Positions 12,901-24,019 are shown, numbered from the stretch's first letter. The stretch: DNA of 64,000 bases from Cloeon dipterum (GCF_949628265.1 NC_088789.1:27583883-27647882), one strand, 5' to 3'. Made by a program: numbers and translations. The notes: generated by a model from the letters alone, not told the origin.

Positions 12901-13566
12901 CTCCAGCCGGGCAAGGGGGTCTCGTGTGGCGAGTGCGCCGGACGCTTCGACTCGGGCGCCGACCTGGAGGCGCACGCGGCCAAGCTGCACTCGCGCAAGT
13001 TCGAGTGCATCTCGTGCCAGCTGAGTTTTCACACCGAGTCGGAGGTGCGCGCGCACGTCGAGGCCGCGCACGCACCGGACAACGGCCAGCGGTGCCGGCT
13101 GTGCCAGGAGGTGTTCGACACGCCGCTCAAGCTGCAGGTGCACCTGATCGAGCACACGTTCGTCGGCTGTCCGACGTTCGCGTGCTACCTGTGCGGCGCC
13201 GTGTTCACGGCCGCCGCCGGCCTGCAGCGCCACATGGGCAGCCACGGCGCCGGCAGCAAGCCCTACGACTGCACCAAGTGCCACCTGCGCTTCTTCTTCC
13301 GCGCCGAGCTGGAGAACCACGCGTTCGTGCACGTCGGCGAGAAGCAGCTCAAGGAGGAGCTACACGTCGACGCCGACGCCGCCGACGACAACGCCGCGGC
13401 CGACGAGCAGAGCGAGGCCCTCTCGCTGGCCATGCGCAAACGCAAGACGGCCGAGATCAACGGCAACGACATCAGCAGCGCCGCCACGCTCGAACCCGCC
13501 GAGCTCGAGCTCAAGAAGCTCAAGCTGGAGGTGCCCGACGAGCAGACGCAGCAGGCCGTCGCCTAA
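6926..13566 (+). CDS. Oaz: Oaz/ZNF423/ZNF521-like multi-C2H2 zinc-finger transcription factor (5' partial)
   Basis: Four exons: 6926-7068, 7968-8304, 9741-9933, 11435-13566 (stop TAA at 13564). All junctions are GT..AG and the phases agree. The first exon encodes a finger with [16 protein letters not shown] and then CNQCEAAF; the splice restores [13 protein letters not shown], as in vertebrate ZNF423/ZNF521. Exon 2 adds CSACNRGY and a Pro/Ala-rich linker; exon 3 has a CIYC finger. The last exon (~710 codons) holds the remaining fingers, including [21 protein letters not shown] and a terminal finger with [12 protein letters not shown], again as in ZNF423. Family role: nuclear DNA-binding adaptor in BMP/SMAD and EBF (Collier) pathways. 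The final exon is very GC-rich against AT-rich introns. The 5' end is outside the window. AATAAA lies at 13707. Confidence 0.93.
7069..7967 (+). other. Intron of the Oaz-like gene
   Basis: Flanked by the donor GTATGT and an acceptor ending TTTCAG. Contains AT-rich sequence and a diverged fragment (about 7655-7800) of an interspersed repeat also seen near 291-430, 2700-2830, 5846-5960 and 54829-55030. No coding signal seen. Confidence 0.6.
8699..8837. mobile_element. Short MITE with ~28 bp inverted repeats, inserted in a family A MITE
   Basis: The ends CGTCTTGGTCCCAGTAAAAT and (reverse complement of the right end) CGTCCTGGCCCCGGTAAAAT continue to ~28 bp with three mismatches. A 4 bp direct repeat AATT flanks it (8695-8698 and 8838-8841). 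The uninterrupted family A copies read straight through this point (compare near 6225), which supports insertion. Confidence 0.8.
8926..9276. mobile_element. hAT-like MITE inserted in a family A MITE
   Basis: Starts CAGGGTTCGCGAAAACC and ends TTGGCAAACCCTG, giving the inverted repeat CAGGGTTyGC. Flanked by an 8 bp duplication ATCCTAAG (8918) / ATTCTAAG (9277) with one mismatch; other family A copies have a single AATCCTAAGGGACGAG here. CAG-type ends and 8 bp duplications are hallmarks of hAT transposons. No coding capacity. Confidence 0.8.
9934..11434 (+). other. Intron 3 of the Oaz-like gene
   Basis: Between donor GTCAGT (9934) and an acceptor ending TTTTGCAG (11434). AT-rich; I see no exon, RNA gene or clear repeat. 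A GC-richer block near 11000-11190 with CAATTA/TAAATA-type words is unexplained. Confidence 0.5.
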
Positions 13567-15383
13567 CTTTCGCTCAAAAACATTTTCTCTGTAATTCCCC
13601 TCATCCCCCTCCCTCCCCCGTGTTGTTTCACGCCGTTTAGACATATACACAGGCAGTCCATTTTAGACAATTTTATAAATAGATTTTAATGTCGCATTTT
13701 TAGGGCAATAAAAGCACGTGACTCTGAAATGACATAAATAGAGACTAAGAAAAGTACATAGTTGCATGTTATTTATTATTTACTCACGTAAGGTGTGTGC
13801 TGCAATTTTTTAAACGCGCGAACCTTTTATCATTTCGGGGACCAAGTTCTGTACATTCAAACGAAATCTTCTCTTCTTTACATTCTCAGCATAACAAAAA
13901 CGAAAAATGTAAAATACATAATGTTTCTAAGCAATAACGAAGATGCTGTTATCCTTTTGTAAATACAGCTACTATATTTAACTCGTTACTTTAATTTATT
14001 AATAAGTGTGCAGCGCCGGATGAAAGTTTCCCCCACCAAAGGTTGTTGGACAACGCGCCTCTCCTTGCGCTCCATCCGAGCGAGGAGGTGGATATTCCTA
14101 GATTAATTGTAAGACAACTTAACATTAATTAGACTCAAACTCACGTCTTACACCTCGTCGCTTACAATGGAGCGCAAGGAGAGGTGGTATCTAACAAACT
14201 TCAGTGGGGGAAACTTTTATCCGCCGCTGCAAGTGATAGGTGGTGAAAATTTTTTATCCGAATAGTGAGTGTTGATTATTATACATATTATCATTGTAGC
14301 GTTGTGCTTTTGCATAGACCGCTATGAAATCAAAATCGATCAGTTTGTCTGTGAATCAAGTGTTTTTTTTTTGTTTAAAAAAAAAGAGTTGATAATTGGT
14401 TGTGTTTAATTGTTACATTTGGGAACGTGGTATTTTCTTTATTACAATTTGGGGCGCGATCCACAGAATCTCTGCATAATTTCAAAGTATTTAACATGTT
14501 AAACTCCATTTATGAAATAAATCCCTCAATAAAAGTGAGAAATGCGACGCTTTTCTTTCACCTCTAACCAAAGCGATGATAAAAAGCGCCTGGAGAGGCG
14601 AATATGCAACACGCGCAGCAAAGTTGCCGAGCAGGTTGCATACGCAGTTAAAGTGGAATTTAATTTTATGGATTCTAATTTTACTGGTTACGCTCTCTTT
14701 TAACAAAGGAAATTAATTGCTTCCGGAACGAGAAAAATTATGAAAATTTAATAGTGGGTAGATAAAAAATAGTACTTTTGACTCTCAATGTTTTTTTTTT
14801 TTTCAAAAATTATTAGAGACATTTGAAAGGGGTCTGTGTTTGGCATCATTAAAATTAACCAGTTCAAAGTAGCGTTAAAAACTGGCAAAATTCAGAAAGC
14901 TGATTAAATTTCCTATTTTTCCCCACTGCAAAATTTTCTCAAATTTACTATTTTTGCAAAGAATTTGTCTGAAAATTTCAGCTGGCTGTTAAAGAACCTA
15001 TAAAATTTTTAGGAGAAAATCAAAATACCCAAAATTAAATTAATTTATTTAATAATCATCTCAGAAAAAAATATCCTTCATTTTAATAATTTCTTATAAT
15101 CCTTTGGACCTAATCTGTATGTGTTTTAAGGGATTTTGTGGGGAACTTCACTATCATTCCTCTTTAACTCTATTCGTTATTTCTGGATTTAGCTCCAAAT
15201 TATATCCTGCAGTCTAAAAATAACTGTCATCTAGTGTTCATCCTCACATGAATCCAGTCAAGTTAACGAAGAAATAAAACTTCTCTTCAAGAACATGGCA
15301 CTATATATGAAGAATTTTTTATAATGATATTTCAGAGTACGTTAATTAAATCAAACGCACGGCAGCTATATTTTCATTGCTTA
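13567..15383. other. 3' UTR of the Oaz-like gene and intergenic DNA
   Basis: Holds the poly(A) signal AATAAA at 13707, then AT-rich sequence with a MITE at 14009-14231 and a short end-fragment of the family A MITE near 15150-15175 (CACTATCATTCCTCTTTAA). The left part of the large duplicated segment begins near 15200. No gene seen. Confidence 0.5.
14009..14231. mobile_element. MITE with ~65 bp inverted repeats
   Basis: The left arm TGCAGCGCCGGATGAAAGTT and the reverse complement of the right arm TGCAGCGGCGGATAAAAGTT remain alignable for about 65 bp, down to CTCCTTGCGCTCCAT in both. A direct repeat AGTG flanks it (14005-14008, 14232-14235). The internal 90 bp has no coding potential. It lies about 440 bp after the Oaz-like stop codon. 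Confidence 0.8.
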
Positions 15384-15468
15384 TTTATTGCAATAAATAT
15401 TCAGTTTTATAAAATCTGTATTGCCTAATATCAATATGTAATTTGTTTTAACAATAAGAGGAGAAAAA

Positions 15469-18400
15469 TCACAGCTGATGAATTTCGCCAGTGCACTGGC
15501 CACAGCAGGATGTAGGGGTGCAGCTCTTGTGGGGAAACAGCTGACAACCAGCCGCGGCAGCAGCGCCGACAACAGCGCTGCAGGCTTCATCTGGTCCCTG
15601 TCCGAATTTGTCAGTTCCGCTGATTTGCAACAACTGCAAGAGTCACATTTCAGTCAGGAAGAAAGGGAAATGTTTCAAACTCACCTGAATTGCTATCAGC
15701 TCTGCGTTGGAAAAGTTTTGGAGCACCTGCCAGTCGGTGTTTTGGGCTGGATGAGAGGGAATGTATCCTAGAAGTCTATGGCTGAGGGCCTCGCTCAGCT
15801 TCTGGTTGGTGTTGGCGATGTCGGTCAGGCTGCAGGTACTCGGTAGGTGGCAGGTACTGGATTTACGGCCCGGCGAACCCATCCTCAAGCCAGACGCCGG
15901 GTCAAAGTTCTCCCGCAGAAGCTGGAGGGTTCTAAAAAATATCATAATTGGTTAAATTTTTTTATTTGGTAATTTTTTTGGTTTAACCTGCAGGTCGTTT
16001 TCATCGCTTCTTTTGCACTGGCCATTTCAGTCAGTACGGAGCTGAGACTCTCTTTCAGTTGGCCGGAAAAGTTGCACATTTCAATTTTCCACTTGCTTAA
16101 TTCGTCAACCATCAGACTGCAGAAAAATTCAAATATTATTAGCAAAAAGTTGATTAGGGCTGATACGGGCTCTGTAATGGTTCTGCACACTCATTGAGAG
16201 CTTCATCCCTTAAACACGCCTTCAGGGCACATCAGGGTATTTCCCTGATGGCTTCCAAAGGATCAAATTGAACATTTTCTGAGAGTTATCTACTTGGCCG
16301 TTCCAATAGTGTGCAGCTTTTGTATCTCGAACCAATAAAGAGCTTGTCAGGAGTCGCTTAAATGGGAATTAAGTGATTTAGAGGGCTACCCTGACGCCAG
16401 GGATCAATTTTTCGCTGGTAAATTGATCTTATTTTGACCTCAGGAGTGACGCTAAGCATGTTCCGAGGTTCAAAATCAATTGATCGTGCAAATTTGATTT
16501 TTTTTTCTTAATTTAAGCGAGCTAAAAACACCCTTTTTAGACCTTTGACCTTTTGTTTCTCAAAAACTATAAGTTTCCCAACTTTAAAAATTTATAGGCA
16601 TTGTTCAGTACAAAATTTATCCCATACTTTTGTTACGTTTAATTGTAAATTGGTGTGCAATAGCAAAATTGGCAAACACAGTTGTGCAAAATAATTTTTT
16701 TTTATTTCTGTAAAAGCTCCGTTTAATGCAAAAGCCTAAGGAAATCTTGCGTCGCGCACTGTGCAGCGATCCTGGCAGGTGGTTTACACTGATTTAGTCG
16801 GGCCCTTTCCGCGAGGCCAAGCGTATGAACATACTGAGTGCCTGCCAACAGGTGGCACTCTCCATCCACCTTTATAAACATGTGCACCTTTCCTCAATAG
16901 CAGTGTCACTTCTAATCTTCCCCTCTGCGTGAAACGTCAAACTAACACGCCGCGGACGATCGAGACAAATTGCGCTCAATAACATTAAAATTTACTGTAA
17001 GAATTTAGTGACATAAGATTAATTTGTAAGTGGTCTGATTTTAGTATTAATTAAACTATTGTGTTTTACAGCGTTCGTTTTGTGTAATTGAGAACCCAAT
17101 ACCCAATATTTGTGGAAATTTTGTTGAGCTTTATAACAATGGTTAAACAGGGTAAGCCAAGTTTATTTTAATTTATTTGTGTTATTTATTTTGACTATTT
17201 TAATTGTAAATTATTTGAAAACACAACATTCCATATTACTTATTATTGAATTCTTGTTATGTCTTAACAGTTCAAATTACCAAGGTTTGATAAATGGCAT
17301 TCTAAAAATTTGAGGGATTTATTTACGAATTCCCCTCAATACAAAAAATCGGGGACAGTATTCAGTTTCCCTGGTTTTTGAAGCTTTTACAAATTATTTT
17401 ACACGGCTATGTGCTTGCAAATATTGCTATTGCACGCAAATTTAAAATTGAAACACTGAAAAAATGAAACAGACCGTTTTTTATACTCAAAAAAATAACT
17501 CAAATTTTGAGAGCTCAAGAGCTATGGTTTAAATTTAAAACTTGTAGGCTGTCTAACTGGCTATCTTTGGGGACAAAGTTTAATATTCTAGCCTAATTAG
17601 AACTCGAGAAAATCTCAACTATGTGAACGCAGAGAGGCGCTTTTCTCCAGATTTAATACTGATTTTCAGGAAATAGAGCAGCATTTTTTTATTTTGCTCC
17701 TTCTATCAAAAGTATTTTTGTCAATCAGATGTATCATTAGGAACCCCAAGATATTTGTGCTGAAGGGTGTGAAAAGTATCATATTTTGAGATATTTAACA
17801 AAAAAGAATTAGGCCGCAAAGAGTGTTAAAAATTGATACCTGGCGTTTTATCACAGTGGTTTAAGAATAATTCTAATTGTGAATTCAGCGGCCTAAGCTC
17901 ACCTGCTGGCCAAGAACTTGCTCTTCCAAACCTCGCACTGGCCAGTCACGTATTCCAGCTGCTCCTGGTGCGAAGTGATGCTCTCCGAGTTGTTGACCAG
18001 CGCTCTGGCGAGGTGCAGTTTGTCCTCAGTGAGGTGTTGCACCTTGACCTCGACGTCCTCGCCGACCGCGGCCACCAGCATCCTCTTGAGCTCCGTGTTG
18101 ACCTGCTCCTGGAACTGCAGCTGCGCCTCCAGCAGCTTGATTTCGCTCTTGGCCCCAGTCAACTGCTGCCTCAGCTCCGATTGTGAGGATTCCGCGTAGG
18201 GGGGCGTGTCCACCGACCTATCGTCTTTCAAACTGGGCAGGGTGTCGGAGCTGGCGTTTCTCTTCAGCTTCTTCTGCGATTTTTTCGAGACGATCGGGTG
18301 CACGGCGCCCTTGTAGGGTTCGTACGGCACGAATTTCGGCTCCTTGCCTTGCATGCTCTTGAAGGAGCTGCTCGCACTTAATTCTCTGGTCAAACGAGCA

Positions 18401-18639
18401 GGTTTCAGGTGGACGATTTCGCCGACCGGTTTCACCGGGAAGAACGACAACTTGGACAGGTCCTCAGGAGGAGGCTGCAGAGGCTTCATGCCGACACACA
18501 TGGAGCTCAGTCTTTTGGCCAGGATGACCGGGTCTTCTGCTCCGTCAGGGTTTTCTCTTCCGTCGCCCGTGGTCCTGATCGGGCCGCCAGGGAAATGCAA
18601 TGAGCCTGACGGCTCCATCGCAAATCGCAACCTAGACAC
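15469..18639 (-). CDS. Golgin-45 (BLZF1-like), Golgi coiled-coil protein
   Basis: Four exons on the minus strand: 17903-18639, 15988-16116, 15685-15931, 15469-15633, with consistent GT..AG phases. Exon 1 starts MSRLRFAMEPSG and includes KFVPYEPYK, then a coiled coil with NTELKRMLVAAVGEDV and QCEVWKSKFLASR, closely matching vertebrate golgin-45. The exon 1/2 junction gives SLMVDELSKWK. Exon 3 has NTNQKLSEALSHRLLG. Exon 4 ends in a cysteine-rich tail (TSCCGQCTGEIHQL), equivalent to the C-terminus of human golgin-45 that binds the GRASP55 PDZ domain. Family role: Rab2 and GRASP55 partner for medial-Golgi structure. An AATAAA on this strand lies at 15384-15389. A damaged second copy is at 24020-25206. 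Confidence 0.92.
16872..17151 (+). promoter_or_regulatory. Possible promoter and first exons of a small nested gene in golgin-45 intron 1
   Basis: TATAAA at 16872 is followed by a possible exon ending at a GTAAGA donor near 16997, an acceptor TGTTTTACAG at 17070, and a second exon with ATG at 17139 reading MVKQ before a GTAAGC donor (17152). MVKQ is how many animal thioredoxins begin, but splicing to the next acceptor (17270) stops after a few codons and no WCGPC active site is visible. It may be the 5' remnant of a gene or chance. Confidence 0.25.
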
Positions 18640-21600
18640 TTTTTGACATTATTTTAAGGTTTTAACATAAGAGTAAACAAACCGTAACGGTGAAAAATTG
18701 TTACAGAGTGGAAATAATATGAAAATTCATCACAAGCTGTGGGTACCACGGCAATGTTTACTAGTTGACCGTGACCTGCCCACGCCCACATTCGTCTCAC
18801 AGGGATGCCAATCCATCTGTATTAACAAAACAAGTTCTGATTGGTGTGAGTTGGGTTTTCGTTAACTTGGGCATTGTATTTGAGTTAAATTTAACACCAA
18901 AGAGGCATCTTTTACTATCGAAGCCGTGGTTGGTAGTTGAAGAGTCAAAATTTAATACAACAATTCGAGATTAAGCCCGGACAGTCCGTAATTTCAACTC
19001 AGCCCTTACCCATTAAATTTGGTTTATTTTCTTTAAATTAAAAATGCGTAGTTGATGTGTTTAATATACTTAAATTATATAATATAAATGCTTATATTTT
19101 AAGGGAGTCAAAGACTGGACATGAAAATAATCTCAGAATCAAAACGGTGAATTTCGAACACGGATTCGAATATTCTCGCCGAGCAAAAAAGAAAAATGAA
19201 AAAATGAAAGGCAATAAACTGAATTCGGAACAAGATTGAGCTTTAAAAAGATGATAAATAAATCAACTAACATTTTCGTTATACTTGAATTAACCTTGTG
19301 AATCACCAAGAAATAGAGAATTTGAGTAAAGAACATACTTCGGAAAACTTAAACGAAGCTAGCTTATATGGTCACATAATATGAGCTTCAAACGCAATTT
19401 GGCATCCCGCCGAAATGATTCTGGAACACAGGGCGACACTTCTTCCTGCAGCGATCAACTCACACACTGCTGATGTTTATGATAAAACGTGGTATTTTAT
19501 TTCACTCATATAGCTTCTTTTGAACCTTTCCTATGTGATGAGTTAAAGTTGGAAAAATTAGGTACATCTTAGATTAAATCACCTGCTGATTTTTTGCTGC
19601 ACTAGATCTGTCACAGTGACCAAACATCAAAAGGCTGCTGATTAAAAATTGAAGATGAGATTTGACCAGAAGGGAAGGCAACAGCTTGGTCCCCGGCTAA
19701 GCTTCGAAGATGAGAGAGGAGTATATAATCAGTAATTCAAATAAGAAATTAATTTTTTGAAATAATGCTGTGTGGCAGGCTTTAAGAATAAAGATGGCCC
19801 GGTGCAGACCATGGATGCTCACCCCTTTACGACTGCATCCTACCCTGAAAAAAAAGACTTGAAGTTGGTCCGAGAATACACATGACAAAGGTTCACTTTT
19901 TCATTACTCTGCTATATGTAGGGTGCATTAATAATGTCTACTAGGTGGCTAAATTTCCTTCAGATGCATGGTGGACAAAATGCTTGAGGGATGTAAATAC
20001 CAAAAACTAGCCTAAAGCACAAACAACTTTACTTTGAAAATTGGTTCAAGATGTGGATTGATACTGCAAAACCCTAAATAAAATGCTTGGTGCCAAAACA
20101 TATTATTATTTATTTTATTTATTTATTATTATTTATTTTGAGAAAACTGTCTGCAAAGTTAGCAAGCTTGCCAACTTTAACTTGCAGTAAAGAGTGTCTC
20201 GATACTGGACACCTGATTCTGTTTCAAAACAATGAGTCTACCAAAAGACTGTCATGCACTGTTGAATAGATCCTGCTGAGAGGAATCGAAATCTGCAAAG
20301 AAAATGTGGCCAAGCATTAAATTTTGGAAAAAAATTGAATTTTTACTGTAGCACTAGATTGCTCAAAATTATAGAGCAAACTTTTTATCGATTAACTGCT
20401 TTTTGCAACAAAATTTTCATTCGTCGTCTTGTATCGATCCACTTTAAAAATCCCTATGAGATTGGAGTATGAATGTATGACATTAAAACTGAGAATGTTT
20501 GGAGTGCATTGTCTATGTATGATTGTGTATGTATGTATGTGCAAATGTAGTGGTTTGAAATGCACAATAAACGGCTTTTCCTCACCTTGTTATGATTATT
20601 GTTTCAATATTTTATGTGTATCATCGCTGACGGGCTTCTTTTCCTTGCTTGACTCTTGGCTTCTTTCTTCATTCACGACTGTAGTGGCGGGGATGTAAAC
20701 AATGCCGACTCAATTATTACTGGTCGATCAGCTGGTTCCGGTATCAAAATACTAAAACAAAGAGGAGACGGAACTGGACGGAACTTGCTTGCCTTGGCTT
20801 AATCAGTCTGAATTATTTAAATGTGTCCTATTTTGCAAAACCTTAGAGGTGTATTGCGTACCCCACTAACTTACTTGTCAAGGGAAAATCCAAATGGTAA
20901 ATAGAATAATTAAGTTTTGGATCTAATTGCTTGACAAGGGGCAGCTGATTGTTTGTTCGAATGTATTAATTTTTCCCGTGACTTTCCTCGGTTGTTTGTT
21001 CACACGAAAACATGATTTTTCTTGCGGATTTTGAATTAATTTTAAAAGATAAATCCAAAAAGTAGTAACTATTTCTCACACGATAATTAATTACCTTTGA
21101 ACTTTGATTTGATGCAACGATGAAAATTTATTTGTTGTTGACCCGATTTAACATTTAAAAATTACTTCATCCAAATAAGATTTTTTAAACTTGAATATTC
21201 ATAATCTGAATTGAGAGCTTAAAAATCCATTGTGGTAGTGTGGGAAGAAACAGTGTCAAATTCACATTTTTCCTTCTATCCAAAAATTTTTAAATATTAA
21301 TTTTCTAAAATATGGGAAGTTGTATCAAATGAGTAGATTGTTAAATACGTTTTAACAACTTAATTTTTATTATCATCAGTCTTATAATATTTTCATAAAG
21401 TTTATTCACATTTTAAAAATATACAAGTTATATTACACAAATTTAAAAATCACTGTTCAGAAAAAGTCAATTGTATTATTACACAAATCGAAAACCAGGT
21501 TTCAACATCCCTAACCTGTTAATTATTGTCCATTTCTTCATGTTCTAACGAGTCTTTTTCTCTAATTATAGTTTCTATGCATCACAAAACAAAATGGAAG

Positions 21601-21743
21601 CGCATGGACATCGAACTGACACGTCGCACTAAAAAATCCTGAACACGGCTCAAATAGATCCTCTGGCAAAGAGCTGCTGCAGCAAGTGGTATTTTAATAT
21701 TTTATTTAACCATCGCCAAATTGCACTAAATGCTCTACTCGTC
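18640..21743. other. Intergenic part of duplication copy A
   Basis: Upstream of golgin-45. Includes a repeat block at about 19600-20400 that occurs once here and twice in copy B (about 26180-26960 and 26980-27800). It contains a diverged family A MITE (about 20055-20450, ends TTGATACTGC and GTATCGATCCACTTTAAA). No protein-coding exon is convincing. Confidence 0.55.
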
Positions 21744-22178
21744 TTATTTCGAGAAGTCCGTGATGATGTCGTCAGCGTCGGGTGTCCTGCATTCCTCCTG
21801 CTGACGCTTCTGTTCGGCCAAGACGTTCTGGGATTTGACAAAAAACGGCCAGCCGCATCCGAATTTGACCTCCCAATCTAACCAATCATCGTAGTACTGA
21901 TCTGTCGACATCGGCTCTTCCGACTCCTCGCTTGCGCTGCTCTCGTCCTCAGATGATGGCGAGAAATCCGAGAAATCGTACATTGGACTTGGCGTTGAGC
22001 AGTTTCTTATTCCTGCCATAAAATCCAGTCGAGTCGGAAGATGCTCCTCTGCATCATAATCATCGTATGACGAAAGCCAAATAGTTGTTTGATCTGGAAT
22101 ATCGTCGTAGTGAATTGATTCAATCGAATCATGCAACGTAATAGTTGGCACGGCATCCATCTTGAAATTTGAAGTCAA
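21744..22178 (-). CDS. Small acidic protein of unknown family (copy A paralogue)
   Basis: An uninterrupted 144-codon frame starting MTSNFKMDAVPTITLHDS. Strongly acidic, Ser/Asp/Glu-rich in the middle (SSEDESSASEESEEP). No signal peptide or membrane segment. It carries the motif TIWLSSYDDYDAEEHLP, which resembles motifs in the protein at 29231-29704 (ISLYLSSNDADEE and others). At the nucleotide level the two genes differ much more than their flanks, while the motif stays similar, which suggests real coding. I do not recognise the family. It could be single-exon or the visible exon of a longer gene. Confidence 0.5.
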   Translation of the reverse strand: MTSNFKMDAVPTITLHDSIESIHYDDIPDQTTIWLSSYDDYDAEEHLPTRLDFMAGIRNCSTPSPMYDFSDFSPSSEDESSASEESEEPMSTDQYYDDWLDWEVKFGCGWPFFVKSQNVLAEQKRQQEECRTPDADDIITDFSK

Positions 22179-22354
22179 TAGAAGCGAGGAAGGGTCGATG
22201 TGCTATGATCGAACGCAAATTTTACACTGATATATACTCTTCCGGAGATGCGCTAGCTCCAGTAGACACCAACGCGACATCTTTCGGAAAAAAATGTCAT
22301 CCCTGTCAATATTTAAAGTATCATAACTAATTGGCCAGAGTGAAAGCCCGGGAA

Positions 22355-22473
22355 ATTCGGATCGTAGACAGCCAGATTATCCACCTAATGAGACGTTGCG
22401 CCTACACCGAGAATGTTGCTTAACTTCGGTGATCTAACCAGAACCGGTGTGTCCAACATGCTACACCCTAAAC
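22355..22473 (-). pseudogene. 5S rRNA-derived sequence (5S pseudogene or 5S-headed SINE)
   Basis: The reverse complement contains ACACCGGTTCTG and GATCACCGAAGTTAAGCAAC with the same spacing as positions ~20-65 of animal 5S rRNA. A weaker match extends to the 5' end (GTTTAGGG...) and towards the C-box region. It is not a functional 5S gene because the 3' half diverges. Similarity to 5S heads of SINE3-type elements is possible; the adjoining body (down to about 22320) was not identified. Confidence 0.7.
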
Positions 22474-22486
22474 AAGCAGTAATTTG

Positions 22487-23445
22487 TAGGGCAGTGAATT
22501 TTAGACGATTGGCTTTTTTTTCTAAGCTTCAGATCACTGTGGGACAATCAAATGAGTATGTATCATGCAATTTTAAGCTATTTAAACCACACTTGAAACC
22601 GTCTAAATTGCCAAAACTGTCTAAAATGGTCTAAAACCGTCAAGGTTGGCATGAAAAATGTTCCAAAAACAAATTTCCTCATGCCGTGAAAAATATTCAT
22701 AGCAAAATTTGAACTGTGATAGGTCAAAACCCAGTGAAACGACACCAAGCTTGACAATTTTAGGCATATTTTTCGCGATCTGTGACCCTCAGGGCCATAT
22801 GTCACGGTAAGAACCTGAGGGTCGGAATCAACCTTTGGTGGATCAATTTCGATCGCCACAGTGCTTTGAAGTAAACAGGACACGGAAAATTGATATGTTA
22901 AATGACGGGCATATTTTCTAAATAAAGGTCATGCTCGGGAGAGCGGGATTTGAGCCGGTTTCCAAACTTCAAACTTTGATTGCCGCGAAAATGCCATCCT
23001 GAAATTTGTTTACTTGCACAGAATTTCACGGGCTAAAATTAAGAAAAAATATGGAATATGGAATTTTGGGCCTCAAAATCTGCGGAATTTCTCCATTTCC
23101 TAACAAGTACTTGAATACAATTTATCAAATAAAACCACTTCCAAATCGACCATTATTTTATAATGAAACAACTCGATTTAACTAAAAAACTACCTGTGAT
23201 TATATTTTTTAATTAATCGTCAATCTAAAGCTATCTGAAAATGCGCTCTGAAAAATTCAATGTATATATTACACAATTTAAACAAAAATTTGCATGAAAT
23301 ATAGGAAAAAACGCGAAAGAAACAATGAAAAATCAAACCGTCTAAATTGACAAAAACCGTCTAAAAACGAATAATTTGCTCTTAGAAACAGTTTAAAAAT
23401 AGTCGACTATTTTGGCCAAAAAATCGTCTCAAGTTCACTGCTCTA
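22487..23445. mobile_element. 959 bp nonautonomous hAT-type element
   Basis: The ends TAGGGCAGTGAATTTTAGAC and (reverse complement of the right end) TAGAGCAGTGAACTTGAGAC form inverted repeats, continuing into ACGATT. Perfect 8 bp target duplications GTAATTTG lie at 22479-22486 and 23446-23453. Both the TAGgGCAGTGAA ends and the 8 bp duplication fit hAT. The interior has repeated CCGTCTAAA words near both ends and no long reading frame, so it cannot encode a transposase. It inserted just beside the 5S-derived sequence. Confidence 0.85.
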
Positions 23446-23479
23446 GTAATTTGTTAAGAAAATATAAGTGGCACTTTGG

Positions 23480-23680
23480 AGAAATTCTATGAATATGACT
23501 CCTGAACAAAGCCAGAATTCAACTTGTTAAAGCGTTGATGCTGCCCCCCATTTCGACTACACTGATGCTGTGTTTTGTAACTTGAGCGCGGCGCAGATCA
23601 ATAGGCTGCAAGAAGTATTGCCAAATCATCTCAAAAGGTATATTTTCGGAGTGAAACGTGGGCAGCAACTTTCCACATGG
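23480..23680 (+). mobile_element. LINE reverse-transcriptase fragment
   Basis: Translations in neighbouring frames give NKARIQLVKALMLP, then DAVFCNLSAAQINRLQ, then KRYIFGVKRGQQLS. This order matches the end of the RT domain of non-LTR retrotransposons (LvkslilPhfdY.d.vy, Ql..LQ...vrfifgl). The frame changes at least twice, so it is a decayed fragment. The clade (CR1, Jockey or other) cannot be told from this piece. Confidence 0.65.
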
Positions 23681-24019
23681 TATACAAATTTTCAATTACT
23701 AAATTATATACTGATAGACGTAAACTACATGACATGTACTAATTTTGCTTTAAATTTTTTCCTGCAACTTAAAAATTATTCCTCAAATGAATCCAGTCAG
23801 TCAAATGTAAGTTATGTTATCAAATAAATAAAATTTCTCCTCAAGATCATAATAACTTTTATTTTAAAACAATTTCTCTAAGAATCAAAAGTGTAATTTA
23901 AATTAAACGCACAGCAGCTATATTTTCATTGCTAATTTATTGCAACAAATATTCAGTTTTATAAAATCTGTATTGCCTAATATCAATATGTAATTTTTTT
24001 AACAATAAGAGGAGAAAAA

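Larger units (their letters stand above)
15200..22200. repeat. Segmental duplication, copy A
   Basis: Shares order, orientation and most sequence with about 23740-29720: golgin-45 exons, the upstream region, a repeat-rich stretch, and the small acidic gene at the right end. Anchors include GAATCCAGTCA (15250/23789), GCACGGCGCC versus GCACGGCGCA (18300/24866) and GCGCATGGACATCGAACTGA (21600/29051). Edges are approximate. Copy A keeps about 1.97 kb (16317-18289) that copy B lacks. Confidence 0.85.

Noticed and set aside
11437-13650. Long antisense and frame-shifted reading frames (200-570 codons) across the zinc-finger exon
   Set aside because: GC-rich codon bias removes stops in the other frames; only the sense frame shows regularly spaced C2H2 motifs and spliced continuity.
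22410-22473. Functional 5S rRNA gene
   Set aside because: The core matches, but the 3' half is diverged, and it is a single copy disturbed by a neighbouring insertion.
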